Below, piece after piece: positions 31,701-40,251 of a stretch of DNA of 64,000 nt (the first letter of the stretch is position 1; each line of letters starts with the position of its first letter). The position numbers and the translations under genes are program-made. A model generated the notes under the pieces. That model saw nothing but the letters and a program-made list of their open reading frames with translations, had not been told where the DNA came from and did not search any database. Origin of the DNA: Sinohyriopsis cumingii (Eukaryota; Mollusca; Bivalvia; Unionida; Unionidae); NCBI GenBank assembly GCA_028554795.2, contig CM068826.1, positions 106,857,602-106,921,601 of the forward strand. Direction: 5' to 3'.

Positions 31701-32340
31701 AATGCTGGTAGTGCCGTTGTGTTATAGACCAGCTGATACGCGATTGCAGAATACCGACGTTGATATACCTGGGAGATCGGAAAAACAGAATTTAGTATTA
31801 AATGATATTGTCACAGTTGATATTGATGCTGTTGAACAGGCACTGAAAATGAGCAAATCCCCGTGGACGCTAGGATACGCTATGACCATCCACAGTTCGC
31901 AGGGACTAACTATTTCAGATACAACAGTTTGGATTGTTGATGATCGCATCGAGTGGTCAAATTTAGTTTATTTAGCCGTGTCAAGAGTAAGAAGGATAGG
32001 TCAGTTACGAAGAATTGTATTAGATGATGTTATCAACGACAGCATCAACAGATCAATCGCTGATGATACAATAAGAAAGAAATTAGCCGGTTACAAACAG
32101 AGCGACAAAAAAAATGGCAACGAGTTTGATCTCGACGAAACATTTATTATACAATTACAACAGCAGCAGAATAATCACTGCGCGAGTTGTAATTGTTTAT
32201 TGCTGTGGCAGTATTCGAAAAATAATCCAAGGCAATTTACCGTAGATAGAATAGATAGCAGTCGCGGTCATACGCGTGAAAATGTAATGCTGACCTGTCT
32301 TGAGTGTAATCGACGCAGAGGTGCTGCTGCAGTTATTTAA
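28786..32340 (+). CDS. PolB: fused B-family DNA polymerase - SF1 helicase - HNH nuclease
   Basis: 1184 residues; start in AATTATAATAATGA. Polymerase part: motif A SVDMTAFYPG (Asp436) and motif C RVATDSFYI (Asp690), with KFTQGG and the RSSMLAYVSIN block between. A protein-primed type is inferred from the element class; I could not place a 3'-5' exonuclease with confidence in residues 1-400. Helicase part: Walker A GAGGSGKTTR (771-780), TPTHRLA, Walker B IIIWDEID (837-844), VVMCGDHGQPPP, then TIHSSQGLT and YLAVSRV near 1034-1068, of Pif1/RecD-like SF1 type. The C-terminal 60 residues form a zinc HNH nuclease: CASC (1132-1135), FTVDRID, GHTRENVMLTC and CLEC. Residues about 296-316 are encoded by four consecutive palindromes. 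The 3' end overlaps the integrase gene by 8 bases. Confidence 0.9.
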   Translation: MSFERLSRIKPGNLQFPRGRFDLDRLTGDVRRRELAAVIGVIKNAKEEFRRDGAAHVWSSYKIISENAIIDGTINDTIASNIIGYLDDKKYFIQIKFIVGVDDAETGETTWIIRDKLDPILDARRGKTVVVTKDSNPGVLVGIDTPYYARAYPVTAVIYGIYPMKKPRVDKLAPMKMSESLIKSTGLNCVAERVMEHFKNAMRGNGLTPLRQTKIAAWAAKVVDEGASINDVAELERLLKFPITVSSLTGEVLYKSKYDSRGAPITIIDHNSHAWTDSVRIFPRDRVVKYYPELENASMGTTSGETRRVSGNASISMFDFIYQISKTDPVSVWLFRSDLEGEFDQFVKPNGEVYRTAALHHEMKKLAEKYHATNTDTLLTQCFTVPGVVTHIARERNSWRPTPKSFLEDIQQSCIEYGHGGLWNTQYDHRDMISVDMTAFYPGSFLGRGECSEYFKRFGHITSSMTRVAINGPLPDFDLTGVACVSSFKLATGLHPVCYAWFGKHFVEKRWAPIVLLRYMLDSRILLSLTVSTAIICYCRQTEVWLPTPQVIEETNNFQEYPESFIDTIIERTPKISQTDESAAKDLGRRIIGKFTQGGAYDHKLHHSRLIMDEAELDLIVADAATNNTFCTREDVFLSNGEKLGTVFSYIDGESSQYTHLRSSMLAYVSINLLSMINRFPVDAVRVATDSFYIDKKHLAVLNKVIPNDPSWGSWRIKNEMLHGYCESADVEIEDEYRGAEISGKFSISTTTSLPPVHDPVVRHRTVYLNGAGGSGKTTRAIELFRNSDMIVLTPTHRLAREMRQRDVNACTYHSFFKYSGGTWTPTRMGTKYIPGIIIWDEIDTVPLDTLKQFLDWLLKKNTAVVMCGDHGQPPPFTGESPHTWLKTFVDYYEEITNDVRALDETLKEFKALIRLQTNKVQCEIMREIIPETSLSDFWETWKPGDLIVASRKIVRDTLQQRLFQLHQKKFPMLVVPLCYRPADTRLQNTDVDIPGRSEKQNLVLNDIVTVDIDAVEQALKMSKSPWTLGYAMTIHSSQGLTISDTTVWIVDDRIEWSNLVYLAVSRVRRIGQLRRIVLDDVINDSINRSIADDTIRKKLAGYKQSDKKNGNEFDLDETFIIQLQQQQNNHCASCNCLLLWQYSKNNPRQFTVDRIDSSRGHTRENVMLTCLECNRRRGAAAVI
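29672..29732. repeat. cluster of four palindromes inside the polymerase gene
   Basis: ATGCTAGCAT (29672-29681), ACCACTAGTGGT (29686-29697), GAAACTC-GAA-GAGTTTC (29698-29714) and GAAATGC-AA-GCATTTC (29717-29732) follow one another with 2-4 base gaps. They keep the reading frame and encode the low-complexity stretch ASMGTTSGETRRVSGNASIS. Confidence 0.9.
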
Positions 32341-33316
32341 GTGATCGAGGTGGTAATTGTGTATCCGTGGGAATCACCTGAAGTTGCTCGCGTTTAAATC
32401 CGCGTTGAGGAGCAGTCGAATCTAATCTGTAGATTGCGTTTCTCCCAGTTGATCTGGTTATGCTGGATATCTTGTGTGTGGTAACACTCCATATAGGATC
32501 AGTTGCCCTTTTTTTTCCTCCTTCGAGTTCGCCGGGTTCGTATAAATACCTAACGGTGACATTACCCAGCAACGGGGACGCTAGCGTCGTTGGCTGCGTT
32601 GAAACATGTCCGTGAATCACTTTAGTGATCGGGGGTATATATTTTTTTGTGATTGCATTTACAGGCCTCATGTTTGTTGTTCTGGTAATTTCATTATTCA
32701 GTGCGGCTATCACGTTTGGCAGTCTTGCAACCCATTCACGAGATCTCGTATCGTAAATGAATTCCCTCGCGTACTGGTATCCGAATAATCTCTCAGCGAG
32801 TGTTCTATTAAATCGCTCAACAATTGCCTGATCCCGATGAATTTCAGTATGTCCTCGTCGTATGGTAACGTTATGCTGCTTTGTCAGTGATGACACCGCG
32901 CCCTGAAATTCCTTGCCAGGATCAACTTGTAATAATCGTGGCCAGTTTAGAGGTCCTCGTTGATAAATTCGTTTAAACGCAGAGGCGACTTCGGACGCTG
33001 TTTTAGTCGCTAACGGTTCTGCTTCTTTGTATCTACTAGCAACATCAACTACTGTTAGCGCGTATTTGTATATTTTTCTGCGGACAGTATCATGAGGCAG
33101 GAATAGTATGTCAGCCTGATGAACTTCATTGGGGACGCTAACATCAAAATGTGCAAAGTTGATTTGTCGAGGTGGTGGTAGGTAGATTTGCCATATTGCT
33201 TGTTTTGACAGCCATTTTTTGGCAACCTCGCGTGTTACTGATGCCGCGTTGGCGAGTTTATTAATTGCTGAGTTACCTCTCCAGTATCCGATTGGGGAAT
33301 AATAAATCGCTTGCAT
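32333..33316 (-). CDS. INT: retroviral-type (RVE/DDE) integrase
   Basis: 327 residues; start in TAAATAAAAATGC. The catalytic core shows D69 (VHQADILFLP), D132 (LLQVDPGKEF) and E167 (AIVERFNRTLAERL), a D,D(34-35)E spacing typical of Maverick/retroviral integrases. The N-terminal ~50 residues lack a clear HHCC zinc finger. The C-terminal part (about 245-327) has a basic WSVTTHKISSI..YRLD segment compatible with an SH3-like DNA-binding fold; no chromodomain seen. It would join the TIR ends to target DNA and make the short duplication observed. A GACGCTAGCGTC palindrome (32577-32588) lies in its 3' part. Convergent with the polymerase gene. Confidence 0.93.
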   Translation of the reverse strand: MQAIYYSPIGYWRGNSAINKLANAASVTREVAKKWLSKQAIWQIYLPPPRQINFAHFDVSVPNEVHQADILFLPHDTVRRKIYKYALTVVDVASRYKEAEPLATKTASEVASAFKRIYQRGPLNWPRLLQVDPGKEFQGAVSSLTKQHNVTIRRGHTEIHRDQAIVERFNRTLAERLFGYQYAREFIYDTRSREWVARLPNVIAALNNEITRTTNMRPVNAITKKYIPPITKVIHGHVSTQPTTLASPLLGNVTVRYLYEPGELEGGKKRATDPIWSVTTHKISSITRSTGRNAIYRLDSTAPQRGFKREQLQVIPTDTQLPPRSLK

Positions 33317-33326
33317 TTTTATTTAA

Positions 33327-33835
33327 TTATCCAGCGCCTAATGCTAATTTAGATTTCATCGCTGATCTTATTAACCAATTAGCGAGTGACTCCTTAAATG
33401 ATTTATTTTTTATGGCGCTTAGTGCATGAATTAATTTCACATCCGCGATATGCCTGTCTTGCAGATCTTTACTTCGATAAGCAACATCATGCATGTGACA
33501 CGCTGCGTCGATAGCGTTTATCGGATACTCTCCCGGTTTTGGTTTAGATTGTTCATCAAGTCTGATATCTAGTCGTGTCCCTGGACCGCAGTAATTGTAT
33601 CCTGGGAGATGTTTTTCTCCGGGATATTTAGCCCAAGGGGTACCTGGAAGTCGTCCGAGGGTTGCTGCGATGTCACCTCCGCTGACTTTGTCAGGCTTTT
33701 TTTTTGAAATCTAAATTTTTTTGTGCCACATCGCGCACACTTACCAGAAAGTGCTTGTCTGTTATTTTTTGTTGTAATGGTTGTTAGATCATTCGTAGGG
33801 GTTTGTGCCTTACACTTCACACAATATAGATCCAT
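33327..33835 (-). pseudogene. zinc-ribbon / phospholipase A2 gene split at an A9 tract
   Basis: The first frame (33569-33835, 88 residues) opens with MDLYCVKCKAQT and CARCGTKKFRF, a four-cysteine zinc ribbon (C5, C8, C33, C36). A second frame, -1 relative to it, is open from about 33707 down to its stop at 33327-33329 and encodes a parvovirus-VP1-type phospholipase A2 domain: YNYCGPGTRLD (calcium loop) and IDAACHMHDVAYRS (His-Asp dyad), then a helical basic C-terminus. The frames meet at nine As on the coding strand (plus-strand T run 33697-33705). Fusion of these two domains is usual in invertebrate Mavericks as I recall, so this is one gene disrupted or recoded at the A tract. The PLA2 would help particles cross membranes. 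Confidence 0.75.
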
Positions 33836-33857
33836 AATTATTATTCCTTATATACAA
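33836..33857. promoter_or_regulatory. 22-bp divergent promoter between zinc-ribbon/PLA2 and ATPase
   Basis: AATTATTATTCCTTATATACAA without its ends separates two divergent start codons; TATATA lies inside. As with the other divergent gap, both genes begin directly after AT-only sequence. Confidence 0.6.
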
Positions 33858-34529
33858 ATGGAGATCACTGATTTTTCTGCGACGCGAAGGAAAGAACCAG
33901 TCAAGCATAATTCCGTGCTACCAAATTCTATCAGAATGATCATCATAGGACCGTCAGGATCAGGTAAAACACAGCTGTTGCTGAACATGATAATGAAGTG
34001 GATGAAATGGGACAAACTATACTTGATAGCTCCGTCTGTGGATGATCAACGTTGTTATGATGTTATAAAAGATTTTAATGAGAGTGCAAAAGCGCTGAGT
34101 GAAGACGGCGAGGATGTTGTTGAATTTATAACTGATATTGAAGAAGCTCCGTCCGTGGAAGACCTTAACGGGGAAATAAATAACCTAGTAGTGTATGATG
34201 ATGTGATGCTGGACAAGCAAAAAAATCCTGCAAGAATATTTTCACGAGGTCGTCATAAAAACACTGATGTGATTTATGTTACTCAGCGTTATACACAAAT
34301 TCCAAAAGTAATCAGGGATAACTGTAATCTTCTTGCGGTGTTTAATGGAGTTGATGTTCACACGCTGAGAAATATTCATCAAACCTGGTGTAGCGGCGAT
34401 ATGGATATTAATAAGTTTAAGAATTTCTTTAGTCGCGCTCAAAGAAACCAGCACGGATTTGTGACAATAAATTTACACGACCCGCGGACACGATACCGCG
34501 TCGGCCTTGATACACTATTTGCGACATAA
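33858..34529 (+). CDS. ATP: A32/FtsK-type genome-packaging ATPase
   Basis: 223 residues from the ATG in TATATACAAATGG; the open frame extends 45 codons further upstream into the antisense of the zinc-ribbon gene, which I reject. Walker A is GPSGSGKT (31-38), Walker B LVVYDD (110-115) preceded by a hydrophobic strand, and a TQRYTQIPKVIRDN motif follows (about 142-155) as in A32-like ATPases, where a Q/N senses nucleotide. It would pump the element's DNA into preformed capsids. Last gene before the right TIR; stop codon at 34527-34529 lies just inside the TIR (34524-34836). Confidence 0.92.
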   Translation: MEITDFSATRRKEPVKHNSVLPNSIRMIIIGPSGSGKTQLLLNMIMKWMKWDKLYLIAPSVDDQRCYDVIKDFNESAKALSEDGEDVVEFITDIEEAPSVEDLNGEINNLVVYDDVMLDKQKNPARIFSRGRHKNTDVIYVTQRYTQIPKVIRDNCNLLAVFNGVDVHTLRNIHQTWCSGDMDINKFKNFFSRAQRNQHGFVTINLHDPRTRYRVGLDTLFAT

Positions 34530-34836
34530 AAATGTTTTCTTGGAAACTCATTTCGTAGAGCAGCAGAGGGGGCGCAAACTACACCTGATTTTTCGATGAT
34601 ACCTCACCGTGGAAATTATGTCGGATACGAGTCGGATTTATTGAAGTAACTCGCGTTATATCAGCGGAAATACAAAGCATTTCCGGAAATGCGAAGCATT
34701 TCTCAAGGACATTTTTTTTTGTCCTGTATTCTGAATAGAAGGGTTAATTTGTCGAAATAAGCCCTCTATCGGGAAAAGTTTCCGTGAAAGGGTTTATTGT
34801 GAAAATAGTTTCGGTCTGTTCGCCCCCTCTGCTGCT
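34524..34836 (-). repeat. right terminal inverted repeat (313 bp)
   Basis: Inverted copy of 18026-18338 with one mismatch seen. Carries the same palindromes at 34686-34702 and 34666-34684 and an internal inverted copy of the terminal 16 bases at 34559-34574. The first six bases include the ATPase stop codon. Confidence 0.95.
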
Positions 34837-34841
34837 CAGGA
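34837..34841. repeat. target site duplication of the Maverick element (right copy)
   Basis: CAGGA, identical to 18021-18025. The following base is A, so CAGGAA can be read as a 6-bp copy. Confidence 0.8.
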
Positions 34842-36902
34842 AGACTATTTGCACTTGATGAACTGCCAAGCTGTATCTCTCTACCACCAGTATTAGACTG
34901 CTATAAAACCTTACTGTAGTTGATTTCTGCATGGGCTATGTATAAGTCACTAAGTAATGACACTAAAAACTTTGCATGTCTAATGTGACATGGTTGACTA
35001 ATGGCTGGAAATAAAGTTATTTCTGCCAGAGTAAAACCAGCACAAAATTCTTTAAAAAAAGCCACAAAAAAAAACAAGACAATCATGGTCATGGTAAATT
35101 ATTGTCAATATAAGGCCAAAGTGGACTGGAGAGTGATCACCTGGCTGATATCTAATAACCAAATACAAGAGCAGCTGGCTTTGTAATCAGGGATAGTAGA
35201 ATACTTTCTATCGAAATTTCCAATCTTATTGAATGCATATGTTATGAGAACAACTACTACAAAGTTTCTCTACCTTTTATATCTACACTCATGATCAAAC
35301 ATCAGCATTATTTGTCCACAACTGAAAAGCTCTTACACCAGAATGCTTTGTGTCGGTGTCTCTCTAAATCTGTTCAGCAGTGATAGTCTTGTAACAGGTC
35401 ATATTATTATGTATGCAACATCATGTAAATATCTAACATTAATCAGTGGTTTATCTTACTCATTCACAAATGTGATCATGGATAACATGGGAACCAAATG
35501 AAGGTTGTACTTGGTGCATGAAATGTTGGTGCATGAAATGTTTACATTTTTAAATAGTATTAATTATCATATAAGACAAAATGTGGAAAGGTGCAATACA
35601 TTTGTGTTCATTTGCCCAGCATTTACAGTACTTTATTCATACATGTGATTCTACTGGCAGTAGGGGTAATAAATATACTGTTTTCATGCCATCTACTGTA
35701 CATACCGTTTTATAGTTAAAATCTAATACTATTGAAAACAAAAAATAATGGATTTTTTTAAAATGCTTCTATCCCCACATTACAGAAACAAGCTGAAACC
35801 AGTCAACTGGGAACTGGAAATGTTACAAATGGTGCAGTGATGTGTGGTCAAGTAATCAGCTTAAGAAGGCTCAAGTGTACACAAGAAGCATTGAGTATCT
35901 TACTGTTGTAATCTGAAGACATTAAAGTCAAATGTAGAATGTTTTATAAGGTGTTATAAGCAATCATGGGATCCACATTGGTCCATGGTGGTTTTTGAGT
36001 CTTGGCATAAACACTGACTAACTTTTGGCAGAGGTCAGATAAAAAGTAGAGACCAACCCAAAAATTATCTCAGCATAAACAAGACTTAGTATTTTGAGTT
36101 TTATCTTGTTTAATTGTTATTGCATTGTTCAAGATGATTTTAGATGAATATTTAAGGATACCTCACATATATATTATTATATCTTTTTCAATTCATGTTA
36201 AAATGCTCAAATGTGTGCTTTCTCCCAATGCTACAAAACCACTGGCTAAGAAATATGAGACTCAGGAATACACTGTCCCTGAGTGACCATAGCTTAGAAG
36301 TACTGGAGAATAGTCAGCAGCCATAAAAACCCAGCCACAGGAAAACTGAAGCCTGAACTTCTCTGCAGTCTGAGCATGGTTGTTTGGTCATTGCCACTTC
36401 AAATGCTATTCACAAAATGAATATCGATCCAAGGGGAAATCTGGACCAGAAAACTACTGAGAACCTGATAAGGGGTGAAACTTAATAATCACAATGAATG
36501 TCATCAATGGTCACAAATCAGAGATCTTGTGAAAGAAACAAAATGGAAGTGGATCTTATAAAAAATTCTTTGCAGTGAACTTTAATGCATACAACTTATC
36601 CTTTCTCATTTAAATGACAGTACACTGACTCATTCATTCATTATTATTGTAACAATTTTCATTAGAATCTGTTCCATGTTCAAAACTTGCTGTTTTACTT
36701 TCATATGAAAAGAATACATATTATGTACAAAAATTTACTTGTTTTCTTTTCAATCCCCTTAAAAAATGTAAATTTTATGTCACCCCCAAAAAATCTGCTG
36801 GTTTAGAAACCAATCTACTGATCAAAATTTGTAAATCTACTTGTTTGACATACAGATTCTGTCATGTATGTTTTTAGTCTCTTCTTTGGATCATATTTTC
36901 TA
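34842..36902. other. RGS intron 1 (part); includes segment homologous to 10.3-12.05 kb
   Basis: No gene. From about 35760 to 36870 it shares ordered blocks with 10.3-12.05 kb in the same orientation, strongest at 36.2-36.9 kb. Confidence 0.5.
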
Positions 36903-37190
36903 ACCACTCCAATGGCCTAGTGGTTAGAGCATCTGCCTCAGCTGCGGCAGGTCACGGGTTCAAACCCTGGCAGAGTCATACCAAAGATTTATGAAAATGG
37001 TACTAACAGCTGCCTCGCTTGGCGTTCAGCACTAACAGGTAAGTGTTAGAAATGGTCAGCCTGGTGTCAGGAAAATGTGACTGGGTGATACAGGATGCTA
37101 CATGTCTGTGGTATGATGCCCAGTGCTAGACATCACTATATACTGTCACACTGAGACACTGTAGCGATATGACTAAAAAATGGTTAAACC
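36903..37190 (+). mobile_element. tRNA-derived SINE
   Basis: Good pol III boxes: A box in TGGCCTAGTGGTTAGAGC, B box GGTTCAAACCC, about 35 bases apart. The body is shared with the copy at 15071-15311 and the 3' part (CACTGTAGCGATATGACT..) recurs in a truncated copy at about 45533-45612. The tRNA-like head lacks a paired acceptor stem end, so it is not a host tRNA gene. Confidence 0.8.
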
Positions 37191-40100
37191 TACATTACAA
37201 ATCCAAATCACATAGGATCAGATCTGTGACCAGTGATTAATCTACAATTTACTTCAAAGAATCCCAGGACTTGCATATTTTTAAACAATGAGTCCCATCC
37301 AAAGCTATTGAGCACCAGCAATGTAGAGATCAATCCCATGCAGCATCAACAGTAAATTCTGCTGCTATTAAATGGCAAAATTTAATGGACATACATGTAC
37401 ACATTGAGATAAGACAGAATTATTACAACAAGGACATTAATGACTAAAAGATCAACTCCTGCTGTAATTTAGATTTTAATTCATACATTTGTGTCTTAGA
37501 TCTCCAAGCATATAATACCGAGTTGAATTTAAATATTCAGCATGTTTCTAGACTAAAGCTTGCTGGCAGTCACTAAAGATTCATAATTAATATAACTTTT
37601 TCTGAGAACATCAATATCTTGAACTCCCAACTGATGTAAAAGATTCACAAAAGAATTAAATTTGTTCAAAGAAATGTTTTTGTCAACCATCCATTTAACA
37701 ACCTTCATTAGAGCACTTGATGTTTTAACTTGCTCATACATGAGCTTTGCAATACATTTTTCAAATTTATGTTGTAACTTTGGGGCTAATACACATAATT
37801 TGCATTTACAAGGTCTACATGTCTGGTTAATGCTGAATTTTTAACATTTCTGTTCATACCATTTACCTTTTTACTGTCTGTGCATTTCTCACAATACATC
37901 AAGTCATCATTTTTATTTGTACCACTACTATCAAATCACAGCCATGTGTATGATTTTAGCACCGGTTGAAACTGTTAATTTTGTATGCATTACGCTGGAG
38001 GCTGAGTACATGTTTACATCCTGATTATCTAATGAAGAAACTGCATCTGATATGAGGAACATGAATCATAAAGAAAATAACAAGTGTCCTTTGCTTAGGG
38101 TCAATTTCCATTATCTTCTTTGGTGGCATTTTAAGCAGCAACATGACAGGAACTGATTCCACCCATAATAGTCTACTGTAACAAAGTGAGCCATACCACA
38201 TGAATGATGCAGAAATAATATTTGCCAAGAGAAAAGAAAGGCCTGGTAAACATATAAAAATCACAGTATGATGCTGTTCTTTGAAAATTTCTTGTGTCCA
38301 ATGGAATGCACATATGAACAATTAATGAGTCCCTGCAATCTTCTGTGCTTCCTGGACACAGGACAATGGGGTAAATTAATCACTGTCTTAACACCCTCTC
38401 TCTTGTCATCATCTAATTTCTGCCATTTCAGTTGCAGCTGTGCACCTTGCAAATACATGCATTTCCAAACTGTTTATAATGGCCACTACACAATGCAATG
38501 AATGTTTATCAACAATGATATAAGTATTAAAATACATTGTCCAGTATAATTTTGGATTATTTGTTGAATCAGTGAACACAACCTTTTCCAGTTGGTAAAT
38601 GCAATCCAGATTCCTTATACCTGTTGTTGTTATTATTATTAAAGAAATCAGTTGTTGGGGCCACTATTACTTCATATTGTTTGAATATAACTCCCCCTTT
38701 GTTTGTACCCCACTAATGATTTCAATAATGGAAATCTTTAATGTGATAAAAAGTGCACAGAACTTAATCAATTCATTTACTGATTTATGATTTCTAACCT
38801 GAACTGATCAGAGTGGTCCTAACACTGCCAATCTCTGTGCCTTTCATGCTTAACAGACTTTCCATACTAACATAGTGCCATGTTACGTACACTAGGGTGA
38901 GTCTATTTCCTCAGACAACATTGTGATGTAGTTCATCATGTTCAGTAACTGCTGGATAATTCCGTAAACTATCATAATGATGAGAGTTTAGAGCTATATC
39001 CCTTTGCACACATGTTAATCCAAATGAAAGGCAAATTTGTAGCTGTCAGTCTTTTCCTTTGCTTGATTTGACATTGTAAATATCAGAAGTAGACAACATA
39101 GTATATTTCTACTATGTACATAAATGTGAAGTCATGCATATATCCCTTCACTGAAAACAGACTTGTCCAGGAACTGGAAATGACTGGTGAACGTGGTTGT
39201 CTTTTACACTTAAAACTTCAGTTTGGAATGAAACATGCAGATGATAAGGGGGCTAGGGTCCACCCTGGTCATAATCAGGTTTGAAGAATCAAGTTCTGTG
39301 CATCTTTCATCTCATTTGTGCTTTTAGTTTTTTTTAATCTGTAGGGAGTTACAAACAAACGGGAAGTATATTTAGACTAAAGTTCCATGTGCATGAGGAC
39401 TGTTTTGACAATAATCACACTCATTTACTTGATGAGTGGATGAGTAATTTAACATCTGTAATTTCTGCTGTATTTAAACAAGTGAAGAATACTGGTAGGT
39501 ACTCAATTAAACACAATAAACAAATAAATTAGACTGTAAAAGTAATAAGGATTTGCAACCACTATTATTTTAGTGACCAGCAGTAATTTTCATGGCTGTG
39601 TTACAGTGATCCTTCACCAAAATCACTAACCTCTGATTGTGGATTGGCATTAATTTCAAGCCTTTAATTCATGTCAACTAATTAAAGTTACATATATTGT
39701 GTTATTTGTTATTAAAAAAACTGAAGTGTTAGAAGAAACTCTGACTAATGTGAAAGTGAAATGTTTATGGTGTTAAGTGTCTTTTGGGCATAAATCCATT
39801 GCATACATCTTACAACTCTAGCAAAATGGATCTCACTCGACAGTTAAAAAAAAATTAAATGTTAGATACAACTGTTACTAATGTAAAAGTGACATGTTTA
39901 TGGAGTTAAGTGTCTTCTGGACATAAATCCCTTGCGTACATCTTACATCTCCACCAAAATGGATCTTACTCAACAGTACTCAGTATTCGTACGGTCTCTT
40001 GTGCAACTGTGTTTCTTAGTATAAAAAAAGTGTATTGGTATGGGTATTTTTCTGTTTTTCCTCTTCCTACTGCTTGTTATCTGTATTGATAAGCGGGTTG

Positions 40101-40203
40101 TTACCGAAAAATATAGACTGCCGAGATTCGAAGCAACGTACAATAAAACAGCTGATTTAAAGGGTCAAAGAAGGTGACTTCAAACTATGGTGAATTTACT
40201 TAC
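37191..40203. other. RGS intron 1 (part), no gene seen
   Basis: AT-rich DNA. A minus-strand 62-codon ORF at 37553-37741 and others near 38.0-38.5 kb could be transposon remnants but show no motif. The tandem duplication at ~39722-39975 is listed separately. Confidence 0.4.
39722..39975. repeat. two-copy tandem duplication, unit about 125 bp
   Basis: Both copies carry an 'aatgttta/tgg(t/a)gttaagtgtct' phrase, a 'cataaatcc.ttgc.tacatcttac' phrase and a 'caaaatggatct.actc.acagt' phrase in the same order, moderately diverged. Located 0.3 kb from RGS exon 1. Confidence 0.8.
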
Positions 40204-40251
40204 TCTGGAAAAGACCATATGTCTTGGTTCGGCGTCTTTCTTTGAATCCAT
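40204..40251 (-). CDS. R7-family RGS protein, exon 1 (start codon)
   Basis: A 48-nt exon on the minus strand beginning at an ATG and ending at a GTAAGT donor. It encodes MDSKKDAEPRHMVFSR in phase 0. Joined to exon 2 it places H-M-V-F-x-R immediately before M-E-x-I-I-x-R-M-Q, the arrangement in R7 RGS proteins where a short variable N-terminus precedes the DEP domain. Intron 1 therefore spans 17908-40203 (22.3 kb), of which 16.8 kb is the Maverick element, oriented with its virion genes antisense to this gene. Confidence 0.8.

Larger units (their letters stand above)
18026..34836. mobile_element. complete Maverick/Polinton-class virus-like element, 16.8 kb
   Basis: Defined by 313-bp terminal inverted repeats starting 5'-AG and ending CT-3', flanked by CAGGA duplications. 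It carries all four Polinton hallmark functions (B-family DNA polymerase, retroviral-type integrase, adenain-like protease, A32/FtsK-type ATPase). It also has a capsid module (major capsid, penton, pX-like core protein), a phage-like fibre, a membrane protein, a zinc-ribbon/PLA2 gene, an HNH endonuclease and several small genes. It is CpG-rich and gene-dense in contrast to the flanks. It lies in intron 1 of the minus-strand RGS gene. Nearly identical TIRs and intact ORFs, apart from one A-tract shift, point to a recent insertion that may still be competent. Confidence 0.95.

Noticed and set aside
33723-33857. 45-codon N-terminal extension of the packaging ATPase
   Set aside because: Antisense of the zinc-ribbon gene; the ATG at 33858 has the element's usual context and the Walker A spacing is normal from there.
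36903-36980. Functional tRNA gene
   Set aside because: A and B boxes are good, but the acceptor stem does not pair and the sequence continues into a SINE body shared with another copy.
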